Positions 1 to 8,988 of a DNA stretch of 64,000 nucleotides are shown here, piece after piece. The first letter of the stretch is position 1, and the number at the start of each line of letters is the position of its first letter. Source of the stretch: DASYTH01 sp035762905. GTDB lineage: Bacteria > Actinomycetota > Actinomycetes > Mycobacteriales > Pseudonocardiaceae. The notes below the pieces were generated by a model. That model had not been told where the DNA came from. It did no database searches and saw only the letters and a list, made by a program, of their open reading frames with translations. The position numbers and the translations under genes are program-made. The stretch is from assembly GCF_035762905.1 (NCBI RefSeq), contig NZ_DASUCC010000155.1, positions 79,689-143,688 on the forward strand, written 5' to 3'.

Positions 1-423
1 GTGGCGGTGGACGTGATGAGCGGGGTGTTGCGGGAGAAGGCGGCCGAGGGGATTCCGGTGGTGTTCTCCAGTCACCAGTTGGATCTGGTCGAGCGGCTGT
101 GTCACCGGGTGGGGATCATTCGGAGTGGACAGATGGTGGCGGTCGGCACCGTGAACGAGTTGCGGGCGGGGGGAACCGTGCACCTCGTGGTCGACGCGCC
201 GAACGCGGGGCCGGACTGGGCCGATGCGTTGCCCGGCGTGCACTTGCGCGGCTGGGAGGGCAGCAAGGTGGTGTTGGAGCTGGACCACGGCGCCGACGAC
301 CAACTGGTGTTGCAGACGGCGTTGTCGACCGGTCCGGTGCGGGAGTTCACCCGGCGGCAGGCCACGTTGACCGAGCTGTTCCGCAACGTGGTGAGCGCGG
401 AGCATGAGGAGAGTGCGGCGTGA
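1..423 (+). CDS. ABC exporter ATP-binding subunit, C-terminal part
   Basis: The window opens inside this gene, so only about 140 residues remain. The visible part starts in the helical region after Walker B and contains VVFSSHQLDLVERL, which carries the H-loop histidine (SSHQ). It continues with the RVGIIRSGQMVAVGTVNEL segment typical of NatA/CcmA-like exporters and a C-terminal accessory domain ending before HEESAA. It energises the permease that follows, whose GTG overlaps this stop in a GTGA junction. The Walker A, Q-loop and signature lie outside the window. The substrate cannot be told from sequence. Confidence 0.85.
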   Translation: MAVDVMSGVLREKAAEGIPVVFSSHQLDLVERLCHRVGIIRSGQMVAVGTVNELRAGGTVHLVVDAPNAGPDWADALPGVHLRGWEGSKVVLELDHGADDQLVLQTALSTGPVREFTRRQATLTELFRNVVSAEHEESAA

Positions 424-1625
424 CGGGGTCCGATGTTCGGTTGGGAACTTGGCAGGCGGTACAGCTGGTCGCCTCCCGTGAGGTGACGACCCGGTTGCGG
501 TCCAAGGCGTTCATCTGGTCGCTCGTGGTGACCCTGCTGCTCCTGATCGGGTTCGCGCTGACCATGAAGCTGGTCGACGGCGGCGCGGACGCGACGGTCG
601 GGGTGACCGGGCAGACCGCCGCACTGCAGGGACCGCTGACCGCGACCGGTGCCGCGCTGGAGCAGGACATCGAGATTCGGACCGTGCCGGACGAGGCGGC
701 CGGCCGGGCGCAGGTCGCCGACGACTCGCTGGACGCGCTGCTGATCGGCGACGGCCAGCGGATCCAGGTGGTGGTGAAGAAGGAACTGGACGGCAGCCTG
801 CGTAACGCGCTGAACGTGCTGGCCGGGCAGCTCGTGCTCAACCAGGCGATCGAGCGGCTGGGCGGCGACCCGGCCGCGGTGGGCCAGGCGGTCGCCGGTG
901 CGGGGATCGACGTCGAGTCCCTGGAACCGCCGTTTCCCTATGAGCAGCAACAGCTTGTGCTCGGCATCATCGCCGGCATCCTGATCTACATGGCGCTGCT
1001 GCTCAACGGCACGACGGTGGCCACCGGCGTGGTCGAGGAGAAGTCCAGCCGGGTGGTCGAGCTGCTGCTGGCCACGATCCGGCCCTGGCAGCTGATGGCC
1101 GGCAAGGTGGCCGGCATCGGGCTGGTCGGGCTGATCCAGATCGTGGTCATCGGCGTGGTCGGGGTGGTCGCCGCGCTGGCCATCGGGGCGCTGACCATCT
1201 CCGCGTCGGCCGCGTTCGGCACCGTGGTCTGGCTGATCGTCTGGTTCCTGCTCGGCTTCGTCATGTACTCGCTGGTGTTCGCCGCGCTGGCCGCGCTGGT
1301 CTCCCGGCAGGAGGACGTCCAGGGTGTGATCACGCCGCCGATGATGGTCGTGGTGCTCGGCTACGTCCTGGGCATCTCGATCCTGCCCTCCGACCCGGAC
1401 AACAAGCTGTGCGAGGTCCTGTCGGTGATCCCGTTCTTCGCGCCGACGATGATGCCGATGCGGCTGGCCATGGGCGGAGTGCCGGGCTGGCAGGCGGCAC
1501 TGTCCGTAGTTCTGGTGGTGCTCACCATTCCGGCGCTGGTCTGGTTGTCCGGTCGGATCTACCGCAACGCCGTTGTGCGCAGCGGCGCCCGGGTCAAGCT
1601 TTCCGACGCTCTGCGGCCGGCGTAG
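420..1625 (+). CDS. ABC-2 type permease (NatB-like)
   Basis: This 401-residue integral membrane protein is the partner of the upstream ATPase. It has an N-terminal membrane segment (about residues 31-50), a large extracytoplasmic region (about 55-175), then five or so hydrophobic segments from LVLGIIAGILIYMALLLNG to the C terminus. VVEEKSSRVVELLLATIRPWQLMAGK is the conserved coupling segment of the NatB/ABC-2 family. The GTG start overlaps the stop of the ATPase gene, so the two are translationally coupled. NatAB family members export ions, drugs or peptides; the cargo here is unknown. Confidence 0.85.
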   Translation: MTGSDVRLGTWQAVQLVASREVTTRLRSKAFIWSLVVTLLLLIGFALTMKLVDGGADATVGVTGQTAALQGPLTATGAALEQDIEIRTVPDEAAGRAQVADDSLDALLIGDGQRIQVVVKKELDGSLRNALNVLAGQLVLNQAIERLGGDPAAVGQAVAGAGIDVESLEPPFPYEQQQLVLGIIAGILIYMALLLNGTTVATGVVEEKSSRVVELLLATIRPWQLMAGKVAGIGLVGLIQIVVIGVVGVVAALAIGALTISASAAFGTVVWLIVWFLLGFVMYSLVFAALAALVSRQEDVQGVITPPMMVVVLGYVLGISILPSDPDNKLCEVLSVIPFFAPTMMPMRLAMGGVPGWQAALSVVLVVLTIPALVWLSGRIYRNAVVRSGARVKLSDALRPA

Positions 1626-1684
1626 CAGGTATTACGGTCAGCAACGGGATAGAATCCCGGCGTGGCCAACCCTGCGAGGCTGAG

Positions 1685-2332
1685 GTGATCAAGGTACTGC
1701 TCGCGGACGATGAGGACCTCGTCCGCTCCGGACTCCGGACGATCTTGACCAGCGCCGGTGACATCGAAGTGGTCGCCGAGTGCGACGACGGGCTGTACGT
1801 GGCCGATCTGGCGCGGCAGCACCGGCCCGCCGTTGTGCTGCTGGACATTCGAATGCGCAGCACGGACGGGTTGTCCGCGCTGCGCAGGCTGCGGGCGCTG
1901 CCGGAGCCACCCTCGGTCGCCATGCTCACCACCTTCGACGTGGACGAGTACGTGCAGGAAGCGCTGCGGATCGGGGCCAACGGGTTTCTGCTCAAGGACA
2001 CCGAGCCGGCTCAGCTGATCAAGGCGGTCCGGGACCTGGCCCGTGGCGGGGCGGTGCTGGACCCGAAGGTGGCCGCGCGGGTGTTGTCCGCGGTGGCCGA
2101 CGGCGCGCGGGCGGCCGAGCCGGCGCGGCGGTTGCTCGCCTCGCTTTCCGAGCGGGAGCGGGAGGTCGTCACGCTGATCGGCCAGGGGCTGTCCAACGCC
2201 GAGATCGGCAACGAACTGCACCTGTCCGAGGCGACCGTGAAGGGCTACGTGTCCGCGGTGCTCGGCAAGATCGGCGCGGTCAACCGGGTGCAGGCCGCGC
2301 TGGTCGCGTTCCGTGGCGGTCTGATCGCCTGA
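1685..2332 (+). CDS. NarL/FixJ-family response regulator
   Basis: A 215-residue DNA-binding response regulator. The receiver domain shows the acidic pocket (LLADDED), the phosphoacceptor Asp in VVLLDIRM, the Thr in MLTTFD and the Lys in LLKDTEP. A C-terminal LuxR HTH follows (LSEREREVVTLIGQGLSNAE, then ATVKGYVSAVLGKI). The GTG at 1685 was chosen because it gives the canonical VIKVLLADDE N terminus; the frame is open further upstream but codes non-homologous sequence. No sensor kinase is adjacent in the window. The gene follows the NatAB-like exporter by about 60 bp, so it may control that exporter or pair with a kinase upstream of the window. Confidence 0.9.
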   Translation: MIKVLLADDEDLVRSGLRTILTSAGDIEVVAECDDGLYVADLARQHRPAVVLLDIRMRSTDGLSALRRLRALPEPPSVAMLTTFDVDEYVQEALRIGANGFLLKDTEPAQLIKAVRDLARGGAVLDPKVAARVLSAVADGARAAEPARRLLASLSEREREVVTLIGQGLSNAEIGNELHLSEATVKGYVSAVLGKIGAVNRVQAALVAFRGGLIA

Positions 2333-2393
2333 CCGCATCGCGAACAAGGTCACAGCAAGATCGCAACACTGGTGACACGGGCGACGGCGGCGT

Positions 2394-2428
2394 TACCGTG
2401 CCTGGTACTCCAACGGAGGAGCGAGCTG
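2394..2428 (+). promoter_or_regulatory. candidate -10 box and RBS of the sugar-importer operon
   Basis: TACCGT at 2394-2399 fits the actinobacterial TANNNT -10, and a strong GGAGGA Shine-Dalgarno at 2415-2420 lies 8 nt before the ATG at 2429. The RBS is what fixes the start of the binding protein rather than the longer open frame from 2372. No convincing -35 or operator palindrome was seen. Confidence 0.4.
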
Positions 2429-3838
2429 ATGAGTGACAAATTCACCAGGCGGGATGTGCTCCGGACGGCGGGATTGGCCGCGTTGGCCGTATCCGCCGGC
2501 GCGTGCGCCAGCGAGGAGGGCGGCGGCCCCGGCGGCGCCCCCGCGCCGTCGACCGGTGCCCCTGAGGAGACCTTCGCCGAGCCGAGCTCGAAGCTGTCCG
2601 GTGACCTGAAGATCCTGTTGTGGAGCCATTTCGTGCCCAGCCACGACGAGTGGTTCGACAAGTTCGCCAAGGACTGGGGCGCCAAGACCGGCGTCAACGT
2701 GATCGTGGACCATGTGGACCAGGCGCAGATCCCGACCCGGATCGCCGCCGAGATCCAGGCCGGGCAGGGCCACGACGTGATCCAGTACATCGCGACGCTC
2801 TCCCAGTACGAGCCCAGCGTGCTGAACATGAAAGACCTGGTCGACGAGGCCAACAAGCGCTGGGGCCAGCAGTTGGACCTGTGCCGCAAATCCAGCTTCA
2901 ACCCGGCGACCGGCAAGTTCTACTCCTACTCGCCGGGCTGGGTGCCGGACCCGGGCAACTACCGCAAGTCGCTGTGGGAGCCGGCCGGCTTCGGCAACGG
3001 ACCGACCACATGGGACGAGCTGCTCACCGGCGCCTCGGAAATCAAGAAGAGCCAGAACATCCAGCTCGGCCTCGGCATGTCGCAGGAGATCGACTCCAAC
3101 ATGATCCTGCGCGCGCTGATGTGGTCGTACGGCGCCTCGGAGCAGGACGAGAACGAGCAGGTAATCCTGGACTCGCCGGAGACGGTGGCCGCCGTCGAGT
3201 ACATGACCAAGCTCTACCAGCAGGCGATGACGCCCGAGGTGTTCTCCTGGAACGCGGCCAGCAACAACCAGGGCCTGGTCGCGGGCAAGCTGTCCTACAT
3301 CGTCAACTCGATCTCGGCCTGGCGCACCGCACAGGGCAGCAACCCGACGGTGGCCGACGACGTGTTCTTCGTGCCGGCACTGAAGGGCCCGAAGGCCGCT
3401 CTGGCCGCGCAGCACGTGCTGTACAACTGGATCATTCCCAACCACGCCAAGGGTGTCGACGCCGCCAAGGAGTTCCTGCTGCACTACACGGCGAACTTCG
3501 CGTCCGCCACCTACCACTCCAAGCTCTACGACTTCAGCGCCTGGGCGGACAAGCTGACCCCGAGCCGGGACGCCTGGCTGGACAGCGACCCGTTCGGTGC
3601 GAAGCCGGCGAACAAGTTGAGCTTCCTCAAGGACTCGCTGTCCTGGAGCACCAACATCGGCCACCCCGGACCGGCCAGCACGGCGATCGGCGAGGTGTTC
3701 AACACCTTCGTGATCCCGAACATGTTCGCAAGGGCGGCCCGCGGCGAGGCCTCCCCGCAGCAGGCGGTCAAGGACGCGGCCCAGCAGGTCAACGCGGTGT
3801 TCAACAAGTGGCGGGCCGCCGGGCTCGTCGGCGGCTGA
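2429..3838 (+). CDS. extracellular sugar-binding lipoprotein of an ABC importer
   Basis: A 469-residue family 1 solute-binding protein. The N terminus TRRDVLRTAGLAALAVSAGAC has twin arginines at residues 7-8, a hydrophobic core and a lipobox-like AGAC with Cys26, so it is probably exported by Tat and lipidated. The mature part begins with a Ser/Pro/Gly/Glu linker, then the LKILLWSHFVPSHDEWFDKF beta-alpha start typical of UgpB/MalE-like proteins. It leads a four-gene operon with ATPase and two permeases, so it delivers an oligosaccharide or polyol to them. No glycoside hydrolase lies next to it, and the substrate is unresolved. Confidence 0.9.
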   Translation: MSDKFTRRDVLRTAGLAALAVSAGACASEEGGGPGGAPAPSTGAPEETFAEPSSKLSGDLKILLWSHFVPSHDEWFDKFAKDWGAKTGVNVIVDHVDQAQIPTRIAAEIQAGQGHDVIQYIATLSQYEPSVLNMKDLVDEANKRWGQQLDLCRKSSFNPATGKFYSYSPGWVPDPGNYRKSLWEPAGFGNGPTTWDELLTGASEIKKSQNIQLGLGMSQEIDSNMILRALMWSYGASEQDENEQVILDSPETVAAVEYMTKLYQQAMTPEVFSWNAASNNQGLVAGKLSYIVNSISAWRTAQGSNPTVADDVFFVPALKGPKAALAAQHVLYNWIIPNHAKGVDAAKEFLLHYTANFASATYHSKLYDFSAWADKLTPSRDAWLDSDPFGAKPANKLSFLKDSLSWSTNIGHPGPASTAIGEVFNTFVIPNMFARAARGEASPQQAVKDAAQQVNAVFNKWRAAGLVGG

Positions 3839-3848
3839 GGTAGGGCGC

Positions 3849-4889
3849 ATGGCGGTAGTCGAGGTCCGCGACCTCAGCAAGCATTTCGACGGCGGCCAGG
3901 TGCACGCGATCGACGGTGTGGACCTGACCGCCGAGGACCGGGAGTACCTGGTGCTGCTCGGGCCGTCCGGCTGCGGCAAGACCACGTTGCTGCGCACGAT
4001 CGCCGGGCTGGAGGAACCGACCAGCGGTGACGTGCTGATCGACGGGGACGTGGTCACCGGGCTGCCGCCGCGCGCCCGCAAGATCGCCATGGTGTTCCAG
4101 AGCTATGCGCTCTATCCACACAAGACCGTGCTGGCCAACATCGTGTTCCCGTTGCGGGCCGCCGGAATGCCGCCGGAGCAACGGGAGCGCAAGGCCAACT
4201 GGGCGGCCGAACTGCTCGGCATCGCGCCGCTGTTGAAGCGCAAGCCCCGCCAGCTCTCCGGCGGCGAGCGGCAGCGGGTCGCCCTGGCCCGGGCGCTGGT
4301 CCGCGAGCCGCACGTGTTCCTGCTCGACGAACCGCTGTCCAACCTGGACGCGAAGCTGCGGGCCTCCGCAAGGGACGAGCTGAAGTCGTTCCAGGACGAG
4401 ATCGGCATCACCACCATCTACGTCACCCACGACCAGGTCGAGGCGATGGGCCTCGGCGACCGGATCGCGGTGCTGGCCGACGGAAAGGTGCGCCAGGTCG
4501 GCCCGCCGGTGGAGATCTACGACCATCCGGCGGACACGTTCGTCGCCACGTTCATCGGCTCCCCACCGATGAACCTGGTGCGCCGGGACGGGCAGCTGGT
4601 CGGGTTCCGGCCCGAGCACCTGCTGCCGATCGAGAACGTGCGGGAGGACGACCGGGTGACCATGCCGCTTGCCGTGGACCGGATCGAGTACCTGTCCGGG
4701 GACCGGCACCTGTACGGCACGGTGACCCGGATCGGCGAGGAAACCCGGGTGGTCGTCCGCCTACCCTCCACAGTGGACACTCCGATCGTGACCGGCGAGA
4801 CGCACGAGTTCGCCGTGCACGGCAGCAAGTTGCGGTTCTTCGACGCGGAGAGCGGCGAGCGCGCCGACCCGGTCCGGCTGGGGACCTGA
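3849..4889 (+). CDS. MalK/UgpC-type sugar importer ATPase
   Basis: This 346-residue ATPase drives the importer. Walker A GPSGCGKTT is at residues 38-46, the Q-loop is VFQSY (Gln84), the signature LSGGERQR starts at 136, Walker B FLLDE is at 157-161, and the H-loop is YVTHDQ (His194). The C-terminal third is the OB-fold/TOBE regulatory domain (VGFRPEHL onward) found in carbohydrate-class (CUT1) ATPases, and such domains often receive inducer-exclusion signals. It lies 10 nt after the binding protein and 2 nt before the first permease gene. Confidence 0.92.
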   Translation: MAVVEVRDLSKHFDGGQVHAIDGVDLTAEDREYLVLLGPSGCGKTTLLRTIAGLEEPTSGDVLIDGDVVTGLPPRARKIAMVFQSYALYPHKTVLANIVFPLRAAGMPPEQRERKANWAAELLGIAPLLKRKPRQLSGGERQRVALARALVREPHVFLLDEPLSNLDAKLRASARDELKSFQDEIGITTIYVTHDQVEAMGLGDRIAVLADGKVRQVGPPVEIYDHPADTFVATFIGSPPMNLVRRDGQLVGFRPEHLLPIENVREDDRVTMPLAVDRIEYLSGDRHLYGTVTRIGEETRVVVRLPSTVDTPIVTGETHEFAVHGSKLRFFDAESGERADPVRLGT

Positions 4890-4891
4890 TC

Positions 4892-5845
4892 ATGGCCACG
4901 ACCACCGAGCAGGCCACCACGGCACCGCCCGACCCGGTGCCCCGGCCGGTCGCCCGGCGTACGTTCGCCGACCGGGACGGCCTGCTGGCCTGGGTGTTCC
5001 TGCTGCCGAGCGTGGTCTACATCATCGCGCTGGTGGCGCTGCCGTTCGGCCTGGCGATCGCGTTCGCGGTCTCCGACGTGACGGCGGGCGACCCGTCCTA
5101 CGACTATGTCGGGCTGGTGAACTTCCGGCGGGCGTTCAGCGACCCGGTGTTCTGGCGCGCGCTGGGCAACACCCTGATCTTCACCGCGATCTCCATGGTG
5201 CTGATCGTGATTCTGGGCAAGGTGCTGGCGAACATCCTGATCGCCGACTTCAAGGGCAAGTGGCTGGTCCGGTTCTTCGTGCTGCTGGCCTGGACCACGC
5301 CGGTCGCGCTGTCCTCGATCTCCTGGCTCTGGCTGCTCGACTCGATCTTCTCGCCGATCGACTGGGTGCTGCGCCAGGTCGGCATCCTCGGCCCGAACGA
5401 GAACGTGTACTACCTGGGCGAACCGGGCTGGGCCATGGCCTCGGTGATCGCCGTGCACGTCTGGCGGCTCACCCCGCTGGCGGCGGTGATCATGATCGCC
5501 GGTCTGGTCGCCATCCCCAGGGACATCGACGAGGCGGCGCGGGTGGACGGCGCCGGCTACTGGCGGCGGATGTTCGAGATCACCATCCCGATGGTGCTTC
5601 CGGTGGTGGCCGTGGCCGCGCTGTTCGGGGCGATCTTCACGTTCACCGACATGGCCGTGGTCCGGGTGCTGACCAGGGGCGGGCCCAACGACGCCACCCA
5701 GGTGCTGGCCAGTTGGGCGTTCTACCGCGGCATCGAGGGCGGTGACGTGGCCCAGGGGGCCGCGGTGGCGCTGTTCCTGTTCCCGCTGCTGCTCGCCGCC
5801 GCGATCGCCATTCTGCGCGCGGTGCGCCGGATCGAGGTGGGCTGA
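4892..5845 (+). CDS. sugar ABC importer permease, MalF/UgpA type
   Basis: A 317-residue membrane protein with about six membrane segments. The first follows a short cytoplasmic N terminus ending in DRDGLLAWVF. The EAA coupling loop reads DEAARVDGAGYWRRMFEITIP, which docks on the MalK-like ATPase. Its stop overlaps the start of the second permease by one base (TGATG), so the pair is co-translated. Such permeases form a heterodimer with the MalG-type subunit. Its placement in CUT1 rests on the motif and the neighbours. Confidence 0.9.
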   Translation: MATTTEQATTAPPDPVPRPVARRTFADRDGLLAWVFLLPSVVYIIALVALPFGLAIAFAVSDVTAGDPSYDYVGLVNFRRAFSDPVFWRALGNTLIFTAISMVLIVILGKVLANILIADFKGKWLVRFFVLLAWTTPVALSSISWLWLLDSIFSPIDWVLRQVGILGPNENVYYLGEPGWAMASVIAVHVWRLTPLAAVIMIAGLVAIPRDIDEAARVDGAGYWRRMFEITIPMVLPVVAVAALFGAIFTFTDMAVVRVLTRGGPNDATQVLASWAFYRGIEGGDVAQGAAVALFLFPLLLAAAIAILRAVRRIEVG

Positions 5846-6714
5846 TGACCACGGCCGTGCTGCGCCGCCGGTACGAGCGGCAGCACCGGGCCCGCCGGGT
5901 CGGGGTGTACACCGCGGCGATCATCGCGGCGCTGTTGTGCGCCGGTCCGTTCGTGTGGAGCGCGATCACCGCGTTCAAGCAGAACCGCGACCTGTACAAC
6001 CCGGACAGCAACCCGTTCTGGTTCAACCGCCCGCCCACCCCGGACCACGTGACCTACCTGTTCACCGACACCGGGTTCCTCACCTTCGCGTGGAACACGC
6101 TGTGGGTCGGCATCCTGGTCGTGGTGATCACGCTGGCCCTCGGGCTGCCCGCGGCCTACGCGCTGGCCCGGCTGGACCGGCCGTGGTCCGGTGCGATGGG
6201 CATCGGGATCTTCCTGGTCTACCTGGTGCCCCCGAGCCTGCTTTTCCTTTCCCTGTCCCGAATGGTGGTGGGCATCGGGTTGCAGGACTCGACCTGGTCG
6301 CTGGTCCTGGTGTACCCGACGATCACCATCCCGGTGTCGATCTGGCTGCTGATGGGCTTCCTCAAGACGATCCCGCGGGACATCGAGGAACAGGCGATGG
6401 TGGACGGCTACAGCCGGCTCGGCGCGTTCACCCGCGCCGTGATTCCGCTGTTGTTCCCCGGCATCGTCGCGGTCGTGGTGTTCGCGTTCACGCTGACCGC
6501 CAGCGAGTTCATCTACGCGCTGTCGTTCGTGGCGCCGACCGACTCGATGACGGTCAGCACCGGCGTGCCGACGCAGCTGGTCCGCGGCGACGTGTTCTTC
6601 TGGCAGTCGCTGCAGGCGGCCACCGTGCTGGTCGCCGTCCCGATCGCCTTCGTGTTCAACCTGTTCCTGGACAAGTTCGTGGCCGGCTTCACCGCGGGCG
6701 CGGTCAAGGGCTGA
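5845..6714 (+). CDS. sugar ABC importer permease, MalG/UgpE type
   Basis: The second permease half, 289 residues and six predicted membrane segments. The EAA loop is EEQAMVDGYSRLGAFTRAVI, and the C terminus is the short cytoplasmic tail usual for MalG proteins. The segment FLKTIPRDIEE precedes the loop. It closes the importer operon: the next gene is on the opposite strand and its stop is only 6 nt away, leaving almost no room for a separate terminator between the converging transcripts. Confidence 0.9.
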   Translation: MTTAVLRRRYERQHRARRVGVYTAAIIAALLCAGPFVWSAITAFKQNRDLYNPDSNPFWFNRPPTPDHVTYLFTDTGFLTFAWNTLWVGILVVVITLALGLPAAYALARLDRPWSGAMGIGIFLVYLVPPSLLFLSLSRMVVGIGLQDSTWSLVLVYPTITIPVSIWLLMGFLKTIPRDIEEQAMVDGYSRLGAFTRAVIPLLFPGIVAVVVFAFTLTASEFIYALSFVAPTDSMTVSTGVPTQLVRGDVFFWQSLQAATVLVAVPIAFVFNLFLDKFVAGFTAGAVKG

Positions 6715-6720
6715 GGAACC

Positions 6721-7377
6721 TCACCCCGCCGGCAGCTGCGTGGCGCCGTCCGGCGAGTCCCGCCACTGCCGGAACGGGCGGTCCAGCCGCCAGCGCGCGC
6801 CGTCCAGGGTGAGCACCCGGTGCTCGCAGTGCCCCGGGTTGGACAGCGACTCGAACAGGTCGATGGTCCAGCCGAACATCCGCCGGCAGAGCAGCCGCAT
6901 GGTCAGCCCGTGCGAGACGACCAGTGCGGTGTCCGGGTGGCCCGGGTCGGCCCGCACCCGCAGCTCCAGCTCGGACAGGAAGCTGGCCACCCGGTCGTCC
7001 ACGTCGGCCCCGGACTCGCCGTGCGCCAACCGGTAGAAGAAATGGCCGAAATCGTGTCGTTTGCGCTTCTGCACCTCCTGTTCCACCGGATCCTGCAGGT
7101 TCCCCCAGTCCTGCTCACGCAGCCTCGGCTCGGGCACCGCACTGGTGATCAGATCGTCCAGCCCGAGCAGCTCGAAGGTGCGGGTGGTGCGCACGTACGG
7201 GCTGACGTACGCGGCCACCGGCGCGTCGCCGAGCACCTCGCGCAGCGCCGGCCCGGCCGCGCGCGCCTGCCGGACACCCAGGTCGGTGAGCGGCAGGGCA
7301 TGGTCCGGGATCCGGGTGTAGGCCAGCTCGTCCACGTTGCCCAGGCTCTGTGCGTGCCGCAGGAGGATGATCTGCAC
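6721..7377 (-). CDS. histidine phosphatase (phosphoglycerate-mutase-like) protein
   Basis: A 218-residue member of the RHG phosphatase superfamily. The catalytic motif is LLRHAQS at the N terminus (LRHA in place of RHG), with a second catalytic region VVSHGLTMR and the acidic/basic pocket around YVSPYVRTTRTFELL. The start is the GTG whose product begins VQIILLRHAQ; the open frame continues upstream but without family similarity. RBS strength is poor. These enzymes hydrolyse small phosphomonoesters; the EQDWGN and ESLSNPGHCEH segments match a common actinobacterial subgroup, but no substrate can be assigned. Confidence 0.85.
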   Translation of the reverse strand: MQIILLRHAQSLGNVDELAYTRIPDHALPLTDLGVRQARAAGPALREVLGDAPVAAYVSPYVRTTRTFELLGLDDLITSAVPEPRLREQDWGNLQDPVEQEVQKRKRHDFGHFFYRLAHGESGADVDDRVASFLSELELRVRADPGHPDTALVVSHGLTMRLLCRRMFGWTIDLFESLSNPGHCEHRVLTLDGARWRLDRPFRQWRDSPDGATQLPAG

Positions 7378-7435
7378 GGCTATATGGTGCCGGGTAGGCC
7401 CGACGCCGGGTCCCGGATCGCACGAAGGAGTGCTC

Positions 7436-7753
7436 ATGATCAAGTACATCGCGCTGTACCGCAGGCCGGCCGACCCGGAAGGCTTCGACAAGAAGTACTT
7501 CGAGTCGCACAAGCCGCTGATCGACAAGGTGCCCGGCCTGGTGCGCCAGGAGATCGCGAAGGTGGCCAGGACGTTCGTGCCCGGGTTCCTCGGCGAGGCC
7601 GAGCCGTACCTGATCGCGGAGCTGTACTTCGAGTCCAAGGAGGCGATGAAGGCCGGGTTCGCCTCGCCGGAGTGGCAGGTCGCCGGCGCCAACCTGACCG
7701 AGATCGGCGGCATGGAGCTGGTGGCGATGTTCTCCGCCGAGGTCGTCGAATGA
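7436..7753 (+). CDS. EthD-family small protein
   Basis: A 105-residue dimeric alpha-beta barrel protein of the EthD type: MIKYIALYRRPADPEGFDKKY, then HKPLIDKVPGLVR and FSAEV at the end. The family is named after EthD of the ethyl-tert-butyl-ether degradation cluster, but most chromosomal members have no defined reaction. An AAGGAG Shine-Dalgarno (7425-7430) fixes the ATG at 7436. The stop overlaps the start of the acetyltransferase gene in an ATGA junction, so the two are coupled. Confidence 0.85.
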   Translation: MIKYIALYRRPADPEGFDKKYFESHKPLIDKVPGLVRQEIAKVARTFVPGFLGEAEPYLIAELYFESKEAMKAGFASPEWQVAGANLTEIGGMELVAMFSAEVVE

Positions 7754-8940
7754 CCCTGGTCATCCGGGATGTCCGGGACGAGGACGGCGAGGCGATGTAC
7801 CGGATCCGGCGGATCGCCTTCGGCGGGCCGCGCGAACCCGACCCGGCCAGGGGCGACAACCCGTACTGGCCGGACGGGTTCGAGGGCTGGTGGGGCATCG
7901 TCGCCGAGTTGGACGGCCATCCGGCCGGGTTCCTGCGCTCGCGGGACTACCGGCAGTTCTTCGGCGGCCGGGCGGTGCCGATGGGCGGGCTGGCCAGCGT
8001 CGCGGTCGACCCGTACGCGCGGGGCCGCGGGGTGGCCACCGCGATGCTGGACCGGGCACTGACCGGGCTGCGCGAGGCCGGCCAGTGCATCTCGGCGCTG
8101 TTCCCGTCCGTGCCGGCGCTCTACCGGGCCCGCGGCTGGGAGCAGACCGGGCTGTACGAGCGGATGATCCTGCCGCTGGACCTGCTCACCGCGCTGCCGA
8201 GGCCGACCGCGCACCGCACCACCCGGCCGGCCCGGCTCGAGGACCTGCCCGCACTGCAGGCCGCCTACCTCGCCTTCGCGTCCACAGTGGACGGAATGCT
8301 GGACCGGGCCACCAAGGCGCACCGGCTCGAGGAGATCCTCGAACTGGACATCGCGGACCTGGTCCCCGGCACGGACGGCGTGCGCGGCTACCTGACCGCG
8401 GACCGGCCGGAGGGCGAGCGGCTGATCACCTTCGACCTGATCGCCGACGACCCGGACACGGCCAGCCAGCTGCTGCGGCACCTGGCCAGCTGGGCCGGCA
8501 CGCTGCACGACGTGTCGCTGCGCGTGGTGGACCAGGCCGTGCGTGATCTGCTGCTGGCCCAACCGGTGCTGCACGACGTGCGCAACCATCCGTGGATGCT
8601 GCGGGTGGTCGACCTGCCGGCCGCGGTGGCCGCGCGCGGCTGGCCGCTGACCGCGCTGCTTCGCCCGCTGGCGGTGGACCTCGAGGTGGTCGACGAGCAC
8701 GCCCCGTGGCAGGCCGGCCGGCACCGGATCGTCTTCGACGGCGACAAGGTGTTCTGCGAGCCGGGGGGCACCGGCGCGGTTCGGCTGCACGCCAGGGCAC
8801 TCGGCCCGTGGTACGCCGGGTCGGCGGACACCGCGATGCTGCGCCGGGCCGGGCTGCTCGAGGGCGACGCTAAGATCGCGGCGCAGTTGGACGCGCTGAC
8901 CGGAGCCCCGCGCGCCGTCCGGATGGCCGACTCGTTCTAG
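7750..8940 (+). CDS. Eis-like N-acetyltransferase
   Basis: A 396-residue protein with the three-part Eis architecture: an N-terminal GNAT domain (residues about 1-145) with the acetyl-CoA loop VDPYARGRGVATAMLDRAL, a second degenerate GNAT-like domain, and a C-terminal SCP2-like domain. The extreme C terminus is MADSF, close to the SxxF-type end where the terminal carboxylate acts as general base in Eis enzymes. Mycobacterial Eis acetylates aminoglycosides and other amines. The gene is coupled to the EthD-like gene through ATGA. Confidence 0.85.
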   Translation: MTLVIRDVRDEDGEAMYRIRRIAFGGPREPDPARGDNPYWPDGFEGWWGIVAELDGHPAGFLRSRDYRQFFGGRAVPMGGLASVAVDPYARGRGVATAMLDRALTGLREAGQCISALFPSVPALYRARGWEQTGLYERMILPLDLLTALPRPTAHRTTRPARLEDLPALQAAYLAFASTVDGMLDRATKAHRLEEILELDIADLVPGTDGVRGYLTADRPEGERLITFDLIADDPDTASQLLRHLASWAGTLHDVSLRVVDQAVRDLLLAQPVLHDVRNHPWMLRVVDLPAAVAARGWPLTALLRPLAVDLEVVDEHAPWQAGRHRIVFDGDKVFCEPGGTGAVRLHARALGPWYAGSADTAMLRRAGLLEGDAKIAAQLDALTGAPRAVRMADSF

Positions 8941-8948
8941 CCGGCGCT

Positions 8949-8965
8949 TCTCAGGCGCGTCTCAG
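8949..8965 (+). promoter_or_regulatory. candidate MprA operator upstream of mprA
   Basis: Two perfect TCTCAG hexamers (8949-8954 and 8960-8965) repeat with an 11-bp period, about one helical turn, 24 bp before the mprA ATG. The same arrangement occurs before pepD. Direct repeats at this spacing are how OmpR-family dimers bind, so autoregulation is inferred. Confidence 0.6.
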
Positions 8966-8988
8966 AACGGCAGGGAACACTGGGTGAC